DNA from: CAISCU01 sp943361925
GTDB taxonomy: Bacteria; Bacteroidota; Bacteroidia; UKL13-3
Assembly (NCBI GenBank): GCA_943361925.1
Contig: CALRIT020000018.1
Location: 36,764 to 100,763 of the forward strand
Direction of reading: 5' to 3'
DNA: 64,000 nucleotides
In this document: positions 44,677 to 54,380 of the stretch, piece by piece
How positions within the stretch are numbered: position 1 is the stretch's first letter
Layout: every line of letters begins with the position of its first letter
Made by a program: the position numbers and the translations under genes
The notes under the pieces: model-generated
What the model saw: only the letters and a program-made list of their open reading frames with translations
Told to the model about the DNA's origin: nothing
The model's database searches: none

Positions 44677-45706
44677 TTGTCTTAGGTCTCATTGATGTGA
44701 GAGGTTTTTCAAAGTATTTATAGGTTATTCTTGAAAAGTAAATGCAAATTACAAGTGCAACTAATTTGGATAATAAATTACCCATACTATTTAACCTCAT
44801 ATCTTCCATTAATATGTAAACTGTAAATATGATTGGAATATGGGATAAATACATACTATACGACCATTTGCTAATACTAGTAATTAATCCATAACCAGGT
44901 AAAATAGTTAGTTTTTTGGTCATTGGGATTATAGATGCAAAACCTAGAGGAATTATACTTAACAATAATGGATTTGTTCTTACAAACTCATATGAATAAC
45001 CTGAGAAATAAACGTAAAAAATACTAATAGATAATAAAATAATTCCTATTGAAAATAAGGTATTTGTTATTTTTAAATTGAAGGTTTTTTTATCTACAAG
45101 TATTGCAATAAGTGTTCCATAAGCAATGGCATCAAAACGTGCTAAGGTTATTCCTCTTAAAGAATGACCTACACCCATTTCTGAAAATATGATTCTTAAT
45201 ATAATTCCAAGTAGGATAAAAATAATTGTATAGTATAAAAGGCCATTCTTTTTGTTTTTAAATTTGAATAGTATCAAGGGTAGTGGGTAAATTATATAAA
45301 ACCATTCTTCTATACATAAACTCCATGATACCCCAAAAAATGTTTCATATCTGCTGGTAAAATTTTGAATAAAGATGATACTTTTGGCAACATTCAACCA
45401 ATCGTTGAATTGTGGATTGATTAAAATTGTAAAAATGAGTGTAATTACAAAATATAGGTAATAATTGGGTAGAGTACGATACCATCTTCTTTTCCAAAAG
45501 TTTGATAAACTGTTAAATTTGAATTGTTGATTTGCTGTGTAATAATTGATGATAATACTTCCAATTAAGAAACCACTTAAAGCAAAAAATAACTCTACAC
45601 CCCAAAGGCCCAATGAATCTGCCACTTTAAATAGGTGGGCAAGAATAACTAACATTATCGCAGTAAATCTTAGAAAATCTAAACCAAAGTTTCTATTTAA
45701 TTCCAC
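44666..45706 (-). CDS. Acyltransferase-3 family membrane protein (OafA/YrhL-like)
   Basis: A 346-residue integral membrane acyltransferase. The N-terminal FLRFTAIMLVILAHLF segment with H24 and the GVELFFALSGFLIGS segment (36-50) are signatures of PF01757, as is SWSLCIEEWFYIIYP. About ten hydrophobic segments span the rest. OafA-type enzymes O-acetylate surface glycans across the inner membrane. It overlaps the polymerase-like gene by 11 bases and the following GT4 gene by 14, so it belongs to the same operon. Confidence 0.83.
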   Translation of the reverse strand: MELNRNFGLDFLRFTAIMLVILAHLFKVADSLGLWGVELFFALSGFLIGSIIINYYTANQQFKFNSLSNFWKRRWYRTLPNYYLYFVITLIFTILINPQFNDWLNVAKSIIFIQNFTSRYETFFGVSWSLCIEEWFYIIYPLPLILFKFKNKKNGLLYYTIIFILLGIILRIIFSEMGVGHSLRGITLARFDAIAYGTLIAILVDKKTFNLKITNTLFSIGIILLSISIFYVYFSGYSYEFVRTNPLLLSIIPLGFASIIPMTKKLTILPGYGLITSISKWSYSMYLSHIPIIFTVYILMEDMRLNSMGNLLSKLVALVICIYFSRITYKYFEKPLTSMRPKTNEI

Positions 45707-46937
45707 TTATTTGTTCTTTAATAAATTCAGCAATTTCAAAACTATAGTTTGCCCATGGTCTGCTTTGGGCTGTATTTAATGCATTAAAAGCCAACGAGTA
45801 TCTAAATTCTTCGTCTATAATGCAGTTTTCAATATTTGTTAAGGCAGATTCTATATCATTTGGTTCAATTACTAAACCATTAAAATTATGTTTGATAAAA
45901 TCTTTAGCCATTGTTCTATTTGTAGTTAAAACAGGTAGTCCTTGACTCATAGCTTCAGATAAAACCATTCCAAAGCCCTCAAATACAGAGGGGAAAATGA
46001 GTAAGTCATTGGACCTCATTTCTTTTAATATTTCCGAATGTGGCATACTTTCAATCCACCTGAATTTCTTCAAATTTTCGTTTAATACAGGAATTTCATT
46101 TGTTGTTTTTCTGCCTATTAAGCTTAGTTCAACATCATGGTTTAAATTTTCAATGATTTTAAAAACTGTTGCAAGTCCTTTTCTTTGCGTTAACGAGCCT
46201 ACAAAAAGCAACTTAAATTTTTTGCTCTTATCTCTTTTTCTAATTTGGTTAACACTAATGGTATCCGGAAAACCATAAGGAATAGTTTTGATTGATTTTT
46301 TATTCGTATTATCTAAAAGAGTTTCTGCTGTATAAGAACTGGCAACAATAATTTCATTAGCTAATTCTATTTCTTCATTTTTTCTTTCGAATTTTTCTTT
46401 CGAATTTTTCAGTCCTACCAAGCTTTTTTCCCATTCAGGATAATTATTTTTTTCTATTTCAAGGATTTGATTCAAAGATTTATAATGTCCAATCGATAAA
46501 TCATAGAAACATTTAATTCCAAGTTTTTGAGCAGTTCTGAAACTATTCAAACAAGCATCTTCATAAGCAAGGACTCCTAAAATAGATGAGTGATTTTTTA
46601 AAATCGATTTACTAAACCATTTATCATGTTTAGAATAAATACTATCAACAGAAAATAGTCCTGTTTCATGTTTTATCAAGGATTCTATTTTTAGACTTAA
46701 ACACAATTGTCGAGCAAGTTCATTTGATGGATTAGTGAAAGTATAGGATTTAAGTTCTTCACTTATTCTTCTTTTTTCAAATGCTTTTAAACCCTGAATT
46801 TTACTTAGTTTATGAAAAATATTTCCTTCAAAAACTGCAATACTTGTAAAATATGAATGCAGAATTCCTGAATTATATAAGCCTTGAAGGCTCTTTTTTA
46901 CAAATTCGTTACCTGTTGGGTGACTTATCGAAATCAT
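45693..46937 (-). CDS. GT4 glycosyltransferase
   Basis: I start at ATG 46937 (MISISHPTGNEF), which gives the family N-terminus; the ATG at 46973 would add 12 residues and a longer overlap with the upstream gene. The 414-residue GT-B protein has FVGSLTQRKGLATVF and FPSVFEGFGMVLSEAMSQG with EX7E. The stop of the upstream gene is at 46909, so the reading frames overlap by 29 bases. Substrate unknown. Confidence 0.8.
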   Translation of the reverse strand: MISISHPTGNEFVKKSLQGLYNSGILHSYFTSIAVFEGNIFHKLSKIQGLKAFEKRRISEELKSYTFTNPSNELARQLCLSLKIESLIKHETGLFSVDSIYSKHDKWFSKSILKNHSSILGVLAYEDACLNSFRTAQKLGIKCFYDLSIGHYKSLNQILEIEKNNYPEWEKSLVGLKNSKEKFERKNEEIELANEIIVASSYTAETLLDNTNKKSIKTIPYGFPDTISVNQIRKRDKSKKFKLLFVGSLTQRKGLATVFKIIENLNHDVELSLIGRKTTNEIPVLNENLKKFRWIESMPHSEILKEMRSNDLLIFPSVFEGFGMVLSEAMSQGLPVLTTNRTMAKDFIKHNFNGLVIEPNDIESALTNIENCIIDEEFRYSLAFNALNTAQSRPWANYSFEIAEFIKEQISGIK

Positions 46938-48003
46938 AAAATAAATTTTTCCATAATTTAGAAACGGCTGCATTCGAATAATGAAGCTCGTAATTTTTAA
47001 TGTTTTCTATTACAGGAAGAGATTTGTATTCAATGAGTGATTTTCTAAATTCTAATACCAACTCTTTTATTTCATCATAAGTAGCATTTTGAGGAATTAG
47101 AAAGTTGATATCATCGTTTGTTTTTAAATCTGAAATACCACCAATTTCACTGGCAATCCATGGAATTCCGGCAGCTTGGGCTTCTAATAAACTAATTGGA
47201 AGTCCTTCAGAATGTGTGCTTACTAAAATTAAACCATCAATTGAGTTAAAAACATCTTTCAATCCATCAACACTATTAAATGATCCATGGTATTGAAGAT
47301 TTAGATATGAATTAAAATACTTTTGCTTATAAAATTCTTCCTTTCCCCAAATATGAAATTCTATTCCATCATTCCTTAAATCATTTGATAATTTTGAAAT
47401 AATATCAATTCCCTTTTCTTTAATTAACCTGCCAACAAAAGCCAGTTTTATTTTCTCTTTGTCAATTGTCTTATTTTCTATAATTATTTGTCTTGAATAA
47501 CAAGGAATACTTAGGACTTTTCTATTTAAATATTGTCCAACTTCTTTTGAAATATTAGTAGAACAAACTATTAAGTTATTACTATATAAAAGTGCCTTCA
47601 TATAAGAAGCATCCCAGGTTTTTCGGTCATTTTCATCGCCTGAAGAATGATGGTGGTGTATCCAATTTGGAATGGTAATTAACATTTTCCAAATCCAAAA
47701 TATACTTTTTCCTTGCCCATTGCTATAAAAGAAATTGATGCCGGCAAAGTTCAATTTTATTATTTGAAGAATTGTTTTTAAAACTCCTAATCTACTTTTG
47801 TTTTGAAAATATGTTTTGTAGCAATTCTCTTGATACCATTTGATATTTAATTCATTTAACCTAGTATCCGGTATCCATAAAATTAATTGGATGTTTTCTG
47901 AATGAATGCTACTTATAAATTCTTTTAAGTGACTCTCAATTCCTCCTGTATCTAATAATCTTGGACAATATATAAGTACTTTAATGGGTTTTATTTTGTC
48001 CAT
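46909..48003 (-). CDS. GT4 glycosyltransferase
   Basis: A 364-residue GT-B enzyme. LIYCPRLLDTGGIESHLKEF opens the N-terminal domain; AFVGRLIKEKGIDIIS and STHSEGLPISLLEAQAAGIP with EX7E mark the donor domain. It is typical of capsular or exopolysaccharide GT4 proteins. It starts 2 bases after the pyruvyl-transferase-family gene. Donor and linkage unknown. Confidence 0.83.
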   Translation of the reverse strand: MDKIKPIKVLIYCPRLLDTGGIESHLKEFISSIHSENIQLILWIPDTRLNELNIKWYQENCYKTYFQNKSRLGVLKTILQIIKLNFAGINFFYSNGQGKSIFWIWKMLITIPNWIHHHHSSGDENDRKTWDASYMKALLYSNNLIVCSTNISKEVGQYLNRKVLSIPCYSRQIIIENKTIDKEKIKLAFVGRLIKEKGIDIISKLSNDLRNDGIEFHIWGKEEFYKQKYFNSYLNLQYHGSFNSVDGLKDVFNSIDGLILVSTHSEGLPISLLEAQAAGIPWIASEIGGISDLKTNDDINFLIPQNATYDEIKELVLEFRKSLIEYKSLPVIENIKNYELHYSNAAVSKLWKNLFYDFDKSPNR

Positions 48004-48005
48004 TT

Positions 48006-49022
48006 TTAGCTAAAAGTTTGTTTGAATTTTATCGGACAAAATGGAGTATTAATAATAAGTATTCTTAAAAGATTTAATATTTTACTGTTAATTTTTGATG
48101 ATATTGATACCATTTTGGATTTAAAATCTATTGGATCTTTCAGACTATTTGATTTCATTTTTATTGATGTCTGAACAATCGTTTCAATACTTTTGGCTTG
48201 TGCTTTGAATTTACTTTGTTTGAAATTTAATTCCGGAATTGTTTTCCAATTTTCAATTTCATTGTAATGATAGATTTTAATATACTTTTTAAGTATACTT
48301 AATCTTTTGTCATTAGGGTTTGGATGAATAAACAGTACTTTTTTGTTTAAAGACAAACAAGGAAGTGCAACATGCAACTTACTTGTAATGATTAACTCTG
48401 CATTTTTATATCTTTCTAATAATTGAACCATATTTTGAGATTCAATTTCAACATATTCATGAAAGAGTGAATTATTTGATTTTGGATCATGATTCAAATG
48501 AATAATTTCTGCATCTAAAATTACAGATAGTTTATTCTTTATACTTTCCGGAATTTGATGATCAATATTATCAACTAATAATATTTCATTTGAATTTTGA
48601 TTCTCATTGTTAATTAAACTCGATGAAGTCATCGTTAAACATCCTGAAAAGTATGCAGGTATTCCCCAAAATAGTAAAAGATATTTTGTTTGAATATCTC
48701 TGCAACCAATTGGAGAATAAGCTTTTAAATGATTTCTTGTTTCTTGTTTTTTAAGTAATTCTGACTTAGCCACATGGAATGAAATATAAACTGGAGTTAA
48801 ATTTTTATTAAATGGAAATTCTTCAGTATTGTGTTGAAACCATCCATTTGCAATTACTAAGCCCGGTTTATAATCACCACTTTTAATTTTTTCTCTATTG
48901 ATACAAATTGAATTTGGATTTAGAAATTGTTTAGCTACCATTCCTTGCAGCACATCTCCTAAATTATTTTTCTTTTCACCCTCTATGAGATAATACTCTG
49001 TTTCAATTATTTCATTTTTCAT
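48006..49022 (-). CDS. Polysaccharide pyruvyl transferase family protein
   Basis: A 338-residue protein of the PF04230 family, which transfers pyruvate ketals from PEP to sugars or acts as a related sulfo/pyruvyl enzyme. The N-terminal NNLGDVLQGMVA segment, the SPIGCRDIQTKYLL segment and the C-terminal ELIITSKLHVALPCLS (the family TSRLH-type motif) are visible. It overlaps the upstream GT gene by 11 bases. A second family member lies at 51483-52571. Pyruvylation would add negative charge to the glycan; whether it is active is not provable here. Confidence 0.75.
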   Translation of the reverse strand: MKNEIIETEYYLIEGEKKNNLGDVLQGMVAKQFLNPNSICINREKIKSGDYKPGLVIANGWFQHNTEEFPFNKNLTPVYISFHVAKSELLKKQETRNHLKAYSPIGCRDIQTKYLLLFWGIPAYFSGCLTMTSSSLINNENQNSNEILLVDNIDHQIPESIKNKLSVILDAEIIHLNHDPKSNNSLFHEYVEIESQNMVQLLERYKNAELIITSKLHVALPCLSLNKKVLFIHPNPNDKRLSILKKYIKIYHYNEIENWKTIPELNFKQSKFKAQAKSIETIVQTSIKMKSNSLKDPIDFKSKMVSISSKINSKILNLLRILIINTPFCPIKFKQTFS

Positions 49023-50154
49023 TTAAATTTTGAGCTAAAATCTTTATTAATGAAATTCTTTGATTAGTATAGGTAGATTTTTTAGGAAGAACTATATTCT
49101 CAAAGTTTGGGAAAAATATTAAATCTGAATAAGCTAGGATTTCAGGAAAATTTTCAATTGTATTATTCTTACTTGGTTTTAATAATACCGGTAATCCATG
49201 TTCAAGCATTGCCATTGTTGAACCGCTTTTACCAGCTAGTTCCAGAGGTGCTCTCGATATTCCTAATTGAGCTTGTTGCAATATTGTTGAAATAATATCT
49301 TCATGAAGAAAACCCCATTCAATGGTATTATTCTTTGAAAAATAAACATCAATCAATTCTAAATATTGTGGCAAAAGACTATTTTGAATGCCTACAAAAT
49401 GAAAAGTTACAAGATGTCCATTGCTGGGAAATAATCTAAAGAGAAACAATAATTGTTTTTCGAAACCTAATAAATCTTGTGATAATCCTCCGAAAATAAT
49501 GATATTTATTTTAGAGGAATCAATTTCAATAAACCGTTTTTTTTCAAGATTAAAAGGGATATTTCCGAAAATTGGAAGCAAATCAGGTTTGAATTTTTTT
49601 AGTTTTGATTTGAAAAAACTAATATTAGTGTTTATTAAATTAGGTTTAAGTAGTAATAAAATATAATAAATACTAAGTTTTTGAATAAGTCCTAAATACA
49701 AATCACTTAACTTATATATTCTATAATTACCGGCCCAGATTTCATGAAACATAAAATGTATTTTATACTTCTTTATAAATGACAATTTTCTGAAAAATAG
49801 GAGTGGAATACCTTTTTTATGAAATGCGAATGGTACAAATTGAATACTTACCCAATTCGGATTGAATTTATCCAAATGATATTTAAGTAATTTTATTTTT
49901 GAAACATAGTTATACTCCGATGGAATTTGAAGAAATTCTATTTCATCAATTTTCTTATTTGTTGGTTTTTTAATTGGTTCATTAATTGAGACAATTAAAA
50001 TCTCAAAGTTTTCACCAATTAAATCTTTTGCTAAAATTCTGGTATAATCTCCAACACCATTTTTCCCCGATTCAATTGAACCAACTATAAAAGCTATTTT
50101 GATATTATTTTCTTTCACTAATTTTTTTTGCTGGTATTCCACCCCAAATTTCAT
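49012..50154 (-). CDS. Glycosyltransferase-like protein (GT-B fold)
   Basis: A 380-residue protein with a GT-B-like layout. The N-terminal domain starts IKIAFIVGSIESGKNGVGDY after a basic stretch, and the C-terminal half has INIIIFGGLSQDLLG, ISRAPLELAGKSGSTMAML and LEHGLPVLLKP. The EX7E motif of GT4 is not clear, so it may be a divergent family. The ATG at 50154 overlaps the acyltransferase gene by 50 bases; a GTG at 50118 (residue 13) would reduce the overlap and is a credible alternative start. Confidence 0.65.
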   Translation of the reverse strand: MKFGVEYQQKKLVKENNIKIAFIVGSIESGKNGVGDYTRILAKDLIGENFEILIVSINEPIKKPTNKKIDEIEFLQIPSEYNYVSKIKLLKYHLDKFNPNWVSIQFVPFAFHKKGIPLLFFRKLSFIKKYKIHFMFHEIWAGNYRIYKLSDLYLGLIQKLSIYYILLLLKPNLINTNISFFKSKLKKFKPDLLPIFGNIPFNLEKKRFIEIDSSKINIIIFGGLSQDLLGFEKQLLFLFRLFPSNGHLVTFHFVGIQNSLLPQYLELIDVYFSKNNTIEWGFLHEDIISTILQQAQLGISRAPLELAGKSGSTMAMLEHGLPVLLKPSKNNTIENFPEILAYSDLIFFPNFENIVLPKKSTYTNQRISLIKILAQNLNEK

Positions 50155-50668
50155 TCGATGGAATATTATTTGAATTTACTACTGATCCTGCAGCTATTAC
50201 TGCTCCTTTTCCAATTCTAACACCTTTTAAAATAATTGAATTACAACCAATCCATACATCATCTTCAATTATGATGTTTTGCTCAATTCCTTGCTGTTCT
50301 TTTATTAAAATTCCTTTTTTGAATCCATGGTCATGGTCAATAAATTTAGTACCCGAACCTATTAAAGCAAAATTTCCAATTTCAATTCCTTTGCGGATAT
50401 TAAATTCACAATTTTGCCCTATAAAACAATTATTACCAATTACTATTGCAGGTCCTGGTTTATAAATTCCATCGAATTTTAAAAATAGGTTATCTTCTAA
50501 TTGACAATTGTTTCCAATTTGAATTTGATGAGGCCAAATCGTTCTGATTTTAGGTATATTGGTTCCTCTACCAATTTTCATTCCCCTGATTGTAAAGGAA
50601 ATTTTTCTGATATAACTTCCTAATCTTTTTGGAAATTTATGTAATAAAATAAATAGAATTTTATACAA
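50105..50668 (-). CDS. Hexapeptide-repeat acyltransferase
   Basis: A 187-residue left-handed beta-helix acyltransferase. Repeats of the IGNNCFIGQN and ALIGSGTKF kind, the FIDHDHGFKKG loop (with candidate catalytic His) and the C-terminal NEIWGGIPAKKI are typical of the NodL/CysE-like group. It lies six bases after a GT2 gene. A role in O-acylation of the polysaccharide is inferred from family and locus. Confidence 0.77.
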   Translation of the reverse strand: MYKILFILLHKFPKRLGSYIRKISFTIRGMKIGRGTNIPKIRTIWPHQIQIGNNCQLEDNLFLKFDGIYKPGPAIVIGNNCFIGQNCEFNIRKGIEIGNFALIGSGTKFIDHDHGFKKGILIKEQQGIEQNIIIEDDVWIGCNSIILKGVRIGKGAVIAAGSVVNSNNIPSNEIWGGIPAKKISERK

Positions 50669-50674
50669 TTTGAT

Positions 50675-51490
50675 TTAGTTGAATATCATTAAAAAATTGA
50701 AAATTATCTTTTCAAAATACACTTGCCAACCTTTGCCTTTGTATTTCAATAGTTCAATAAAATTGTAAAAGATAGAACCAATAAAAATTTTGATTCTATC
50801 AATTCTATAATTTGATAATTCAGATTGGTGTTTACTCTTGAAGTATTTTTGCGATTTTAACCTACCCCGGATGTTTTTAAATGCTTTTCTTTCCCTCCAT
50901 GGATGTATGACTATACTTAATGGATTAAATTTAATAGGCTGAATTTTTTCTGCTCTAATTTTGAAATCAATATCTTCCATTGTAGAGAACTGGAAATTTT
51001 CATCAAAACCACCAAGTTCTTTAAAAAGCTCATTTTTAATTGCAAAATTACACGACCAAAGTTTATTACCTAACTCATTAATTGGAGCAACTTCATCAAA
51101 TCTTTTTCTTTTTCTATCAGTAATAGTTTTGCCTTCAATTAATTTAAAATTTTGTTCTATTAAATTAACATATGAACTAATAAAATCATCTAATGGTAAA
51201 CAATCATCATCTAGGAATACAAGCCAGCTGCCTTTTGCAATTGTAGCGGCAAAGTTTCTATTGGCTGCTGGTCCTTTTTGAGGCCCTTTAAGGTATATTA
51301 TTGAAGAATTTTTTTCTAAATAATATGATTTATTTTGAACTTGGTAATTATCATCACTAATAATTATTTCATATTCTTTCAGTTTACTTTTTTCAATCGA
51401 AAACAATAGATTCTTTAAGCAATTCTCAAGTTCAATTTCTCTTTTAAAAGTTGGTATGATAATACTTATGTAAATTGAATTTTTAGTCAT
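50675..51490 (-). CDS. GT2 glycosyltransferase
   Basis: A 271-residue GT-A enzyme. ISIIIPTFKREIELE (9-23) starts the nucleotide-binding region, GPAANRNFA and LVFLDDDCLPLDDF (DDD at 94-96) form the metal-binding part, and FSTMEDIDFKIR holds the catalytic-base Asp region (ED). A weakly hydrophobic C-terminus may touch the membrane. It overlaps the pyruvyl-transferase-family gene by 8 bases. Confidence 0.82.
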   Translation of the reverse strand: MTKNSIYISIIIPTFKREIELENCLKNLLFSIEKSKLKEYEIIISDDNYQVQNKSYYLEKNSSIIYLKGPQKGPAANRNFAATIAKGSWLVFLDDDCLPLDDFISSYVNLIEQNFKLIEGKTITDRKRKRFDEVAPINELGNKLWSCNFAIKNELFKELGGFDENFQFSTMEDIDFKIRAEKIQPIKFNPLSIVIHPWRERKAFKNIRGRLKSQKYFKSKHQSELSNYRIDRIKIFIGSIFYNFIELLKYKGKGWQVYFEKIIFNFLMIFN

Positions 51491-52571
51491 TGATTAAGCT
51501 TGAAATTTTGTTTTCTATAATTTGACTAACAGAATCTGAAACAGTATTAATTAAGTTATTATCAGGTATAAAATGAATTGATTTTAGATGTTCAATTGGT
51601 TTTAATAGGTCTTCCAGTTTTATAAATTGATTTTCTTTAATATTTAAATCATTTAATAATCTTACATTTTTATCGGCATAAGTGAAAGCTGTTAATTTTG
51701 CTCCGGCCTTAATTGCCATAATCGTAACATGAAGTCTGGTGCTAAATACCCAATCATTGTGTTTAATCCTATTGATATTATTTTGTATATTAATATCGTA
51801 TTTATTTTGTTTGATAGATTTATCGAGGATAAAAGTTTTAGCCATACTCTCATCTTGAAAACTAAATGGTAGCGTTTCTATCTCAAAATTGTTTTCTTTT
51901 CCAATTTGAATGATTTCAACTATTAATTTTAAATAAGCTTTTTGGTATTCATCAAAGTGCTCGAAAAAATGTGGATTTTCATTTTGATAATGAAGATTCG
52001 GAATTAATTTATCATTCTTTAAAGTAGCATATAAGGGTAAAATATTAATGAATAATTTTGGCTTTCTTTCAGATGGAACTAACTTAATTTCTTTGAAAAA
52101 ATTTCTTCTAAAAGAGAATGCTAAATCCTGGTGAAATAAAATATCATTTCTACCAGTCAGGTTTTTAATTTTGATTTGCTGAGTTTCACTTCTGCAGGTA
52201 ATAAATTTTACATCTTTCAAAAATTGGATACTTTCTTTTGAATATTGTTTTTCATTAAAATCTACCCCAAGAAATCCAAGGTTTTCAGGATTATTTTTAT
52301 ACCTTTTAATTAATTTTTGAAGTGAATACTCATATCCCACGGCTCCTCCACCAATAATTGCATGATTAATTTTAGGCCATTTTTCTAAGTTGTAAATTGT
52401 TTGTAATCCACTTCTTATTCCTTTCTGAGTGCAAATTTCTTTTATACTATTACCTAACAACATATCTCCAAAATTGCCTAAATGATATCCTCCAATTATA
52501 GCAAGTTCCGGTTTATTTAGGTGTTGAATTATACACCTGGATGAATGTTTAATAGTATAAAATCCATTCAT
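51483..52571 (-). CDS. Polysaccharide pyruvyl transferase family protein
   Basis: A 362-residue member of PF04230, the second in this locus. NFGDMLLGNSIKEI (33-46), HAIIGGGAVGYEYS and the late NDWVFSTRLHVTIMAIKAG with the STRLH motif support the family. It probably modifies a sugar of the same repeat unit as, or a different one from, 48006-49022. It overlaps the next gene upstream by 4 bases and the next downstream by 8. Confidence 0.77.
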   Translation of the reverse strand: MNGFYTIKHSSRCIIQHLNKPELAIIGGYHLGNFGDMLLGNSIKEICTQKGIRSGLQTIYNLEKWPKINHAIIGGGAVGYEYSLQKLIKRYKNNPENLGFLGVDFNEKQYSKESIQFLKDVKFITCRSETQQIKIKNLTGRNDILFHQDLAFSFRRNFFKEIKLVPSERKPKLFINILPLYATLKNDKLIPNLHYQNENPHFFEHFDEYQKAYLKLIVEIIQIGKENNFEIETLPFSFQDESMAKTFILDKSIKQNKYDINIQNNINRIKHNDWVFSTRLHVTIMAIKAGAKLTAFTYADKNVRLLNDLNIKENQFIKLEDLLKPIEHLKSIHFIPDNNLINTVSDSVSQIIENKISSLIND

Positions 52572-53467
52572 TTTACTAGCTTTTGTTTAATTAGTCCTAA
52601 GAATTTTTTATTACTTAATGAAATTGGAAAGGTTAAGTTTAATATTCTAACAATTGATCCTTTATTTACTTCCATTTGTTTTTTATAAAATTTGTTCAAT
52701 ATTTTATGTAGAAGTAACATTTTCAATAGAATAGTCTGGTTATATTCGGTTTCAAGTTCCAAATTTTTGAATAGAATTTTTCTCGCTTCAACTTGCATTT
52801 TAAAATTTTGAGAACCTGTTTTAGTTGAATTGTTTATCCTGAAAAATGCTAAGTAATCATTTAAGAAAAGCGTTCTGGGTTTAAATTTTGAAATTCGATA
52901 ATACCATTCCATATCCATGCAGTAATGTAATGATGTATCTAAAAAACTTAAGTTATTCTGAAGTAAGAATTCTTTTCTAATAAATACTGTTTGCGATGGT
53001 ATTATATAATCCTGGCTATAAAAGAATTTTAGGAGATTATAACTTTGGAACTTTGAAATAAATTTAGCATTTACTTGTTTGGCCTTTTTAATATTTTCTC
53101 CTGCAATAACTTTTGAATATATAAAGTCCTGAAATTTAAAATGATGATTCTTGAATATTTTACTCAAAGCCCCTGGAAGCAAACAATCATCTGAATTAAG
53201 ATAATGAATGTACTCGCCTGTTGCTATATTAAATCCTTTATTAATGGCGTCTGATTGACCATTATCTAATTCTGAAATGGAATAAAACAAATGCTTTTTA
53301 TATTGTTCTATTATTTGTAAAGAATTATCGGTACTTCCACCATCTATTACTATAATCTCTAAATATGGATAATTTTGATTAATTATTGAATTTAAACATT
53401 CTTCCAAATACATTCCATAATTTAGATTTGGAATGATGATTGAAATTTTAGGAAGCGATTGTTTCAT
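52568..53467 (-). CDS. GT2 glycosyltransferase
   Basis: A 299-residue GT-A enzyme. ISIIIPNLNYGMYLEECL (8-25), IDGGSTDNS (41-49) and HYLNSDDCLLPGA (88-100, SDD as metal motif) are standard family-2 features. It overlaps the following unknown gene by 20 bases (53448-53467). The transferred sugar is unknown. Confidence 0.85.
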   Translation of the reverse strand: MKQSLPKISIIIPNLNYGMYLEECLNSIINQNYPYLEIIVIDGGSTDNSLQIIEQYKKHLFYSISELDNGQSDAINKGFNIATGEYIHYLNSDDCLLPGALSKIFKNHHFKFQDFIYSKVIAGENIKKAKQVNAKFISKFQSYNLLKFFYSQDYIIPSQTVFIRKEFLLQNNLSFLDTSLHYCMDMEWYYRISKFKPRTLFLNDYLAFFRINNSTKTGSQNFKMQVEARKILFKNLELETEYNQTILLKMLLLHKILNKFYKKQMEVNKGSIVRILNLTFPISLSNKKFLGLIKQKLVK

Positions 53468-54380
53468 TTTTGGTTATAAAGTAGAATTCTTGCCAAACTT
53501 CATTTGATTTAATTAAGTCAAGGATGTCTTTGCCGTTTTCTTCTGCAAAAATTAAACATTTAATAAGCCATATTCCTCTGCTATCAATTGGCTCACCTGC
53601 CCATGATGTGAGTTTATTTAAATGTTGTAAAAAGTGTTTTTCATTGATATTAACAAACTTTGATTTCTTAAGCTCAGAAATTTTGTATGACTTACACTTG
53701 ATTAAAGGCTTTTTAGGGTCGTGTGCTTTTGTAATTATTCTTAGGTCAACAAAATATTTTTTTAGCCAATCTGTTTGCTTTGTAAAAATTTCTATGATAC
53801 TTTTTTGATCTATACCATATTCAGCAGAACAATTAGACTCATAGAAATTTTTAAAATTCATTTCTTTAATAAAATCAATTTTTTGTGGTCTAAATCCACA
53901 TAAACCAGCTAAAATTGTTGTTATAGGGTATTTGTGGTTTGTATGTGACCTGATATTCTGAGTAAGGAATTGTTCAAAAGAAATAAAGAATTTGCCTGCA
54001 ATTATTTCATCTTCATTTGGCACTGAATCTAAATCCCGGCAAAAAAGTATATCACAAGTTTTCTCAAATAATGGGTAAAATCTAAATAGAGTAAGTTCAG
54101 TATTCTCATATTCATCAGAAATCTCGATTAGTTTAAATTGAGGGATTTTCTTTTCCAGTTGAATTAAAAAATTAAACAAGAAATGCTCTTTTAAATTTGA
54201 TGAATAATATATATGCATTTCTGCTTGTGGAAACATGAAAAGATTCACGCAAACGATGGCCGGTATATTATACCAATATCTGTTTTCACCATTATGCAAA
54301 TCCCAATTTCGAATCTCTGAGCTATCTTTTTTAGATGAAAAGAGACAATAACTTATTATCGTATTTTTTGAGTTATCCAT
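53448..54380 (-). CDS. Unrecognised GT-A-like protein
   Basis: A 310-residue cytoplasmic protein without signal peptide. A ELTLFRFYPLFE segment and the CRDLDSVPNEDE motif (114-125, with DLD as a likely DxD metal site) suggest a nucleotide-sugar transferase of GT-A fold; a later ILAGLCGFRPQ segment is also typical. I do not recognise a named family. It overlaps both neighbours (20 and 8 bases), so it is an integral part of the operon. Confidence 0.55.
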   Translation of the reverse strand: MDNSKNTIISYCLFSSKKDSSEIRNWDLHNGENRYWYNIPAIVCVNLFMFPQAEMHIYYSSNLKEHFLFNFLIQLEKKIPQFKLIEISDEYENTELTLFRFYPLFEKTCDILFCRDLDSVPNEDEIIAGKFFISFEQFLTQNIRSHTNHKYPITTILAGLCGFRPQKIDFIKEMNFKNFYESNCSAEYGIDQKSIIEIFTKQTDWLKKYFVDLRIITKAHDPKKPLIKCKSYKISELKKSKFVNINEKHFLQHLNKLTSWAGEPIDSRGIWLIKCLIFAEENGKDILDLIKSNEVWQEFYFITKNETIAS

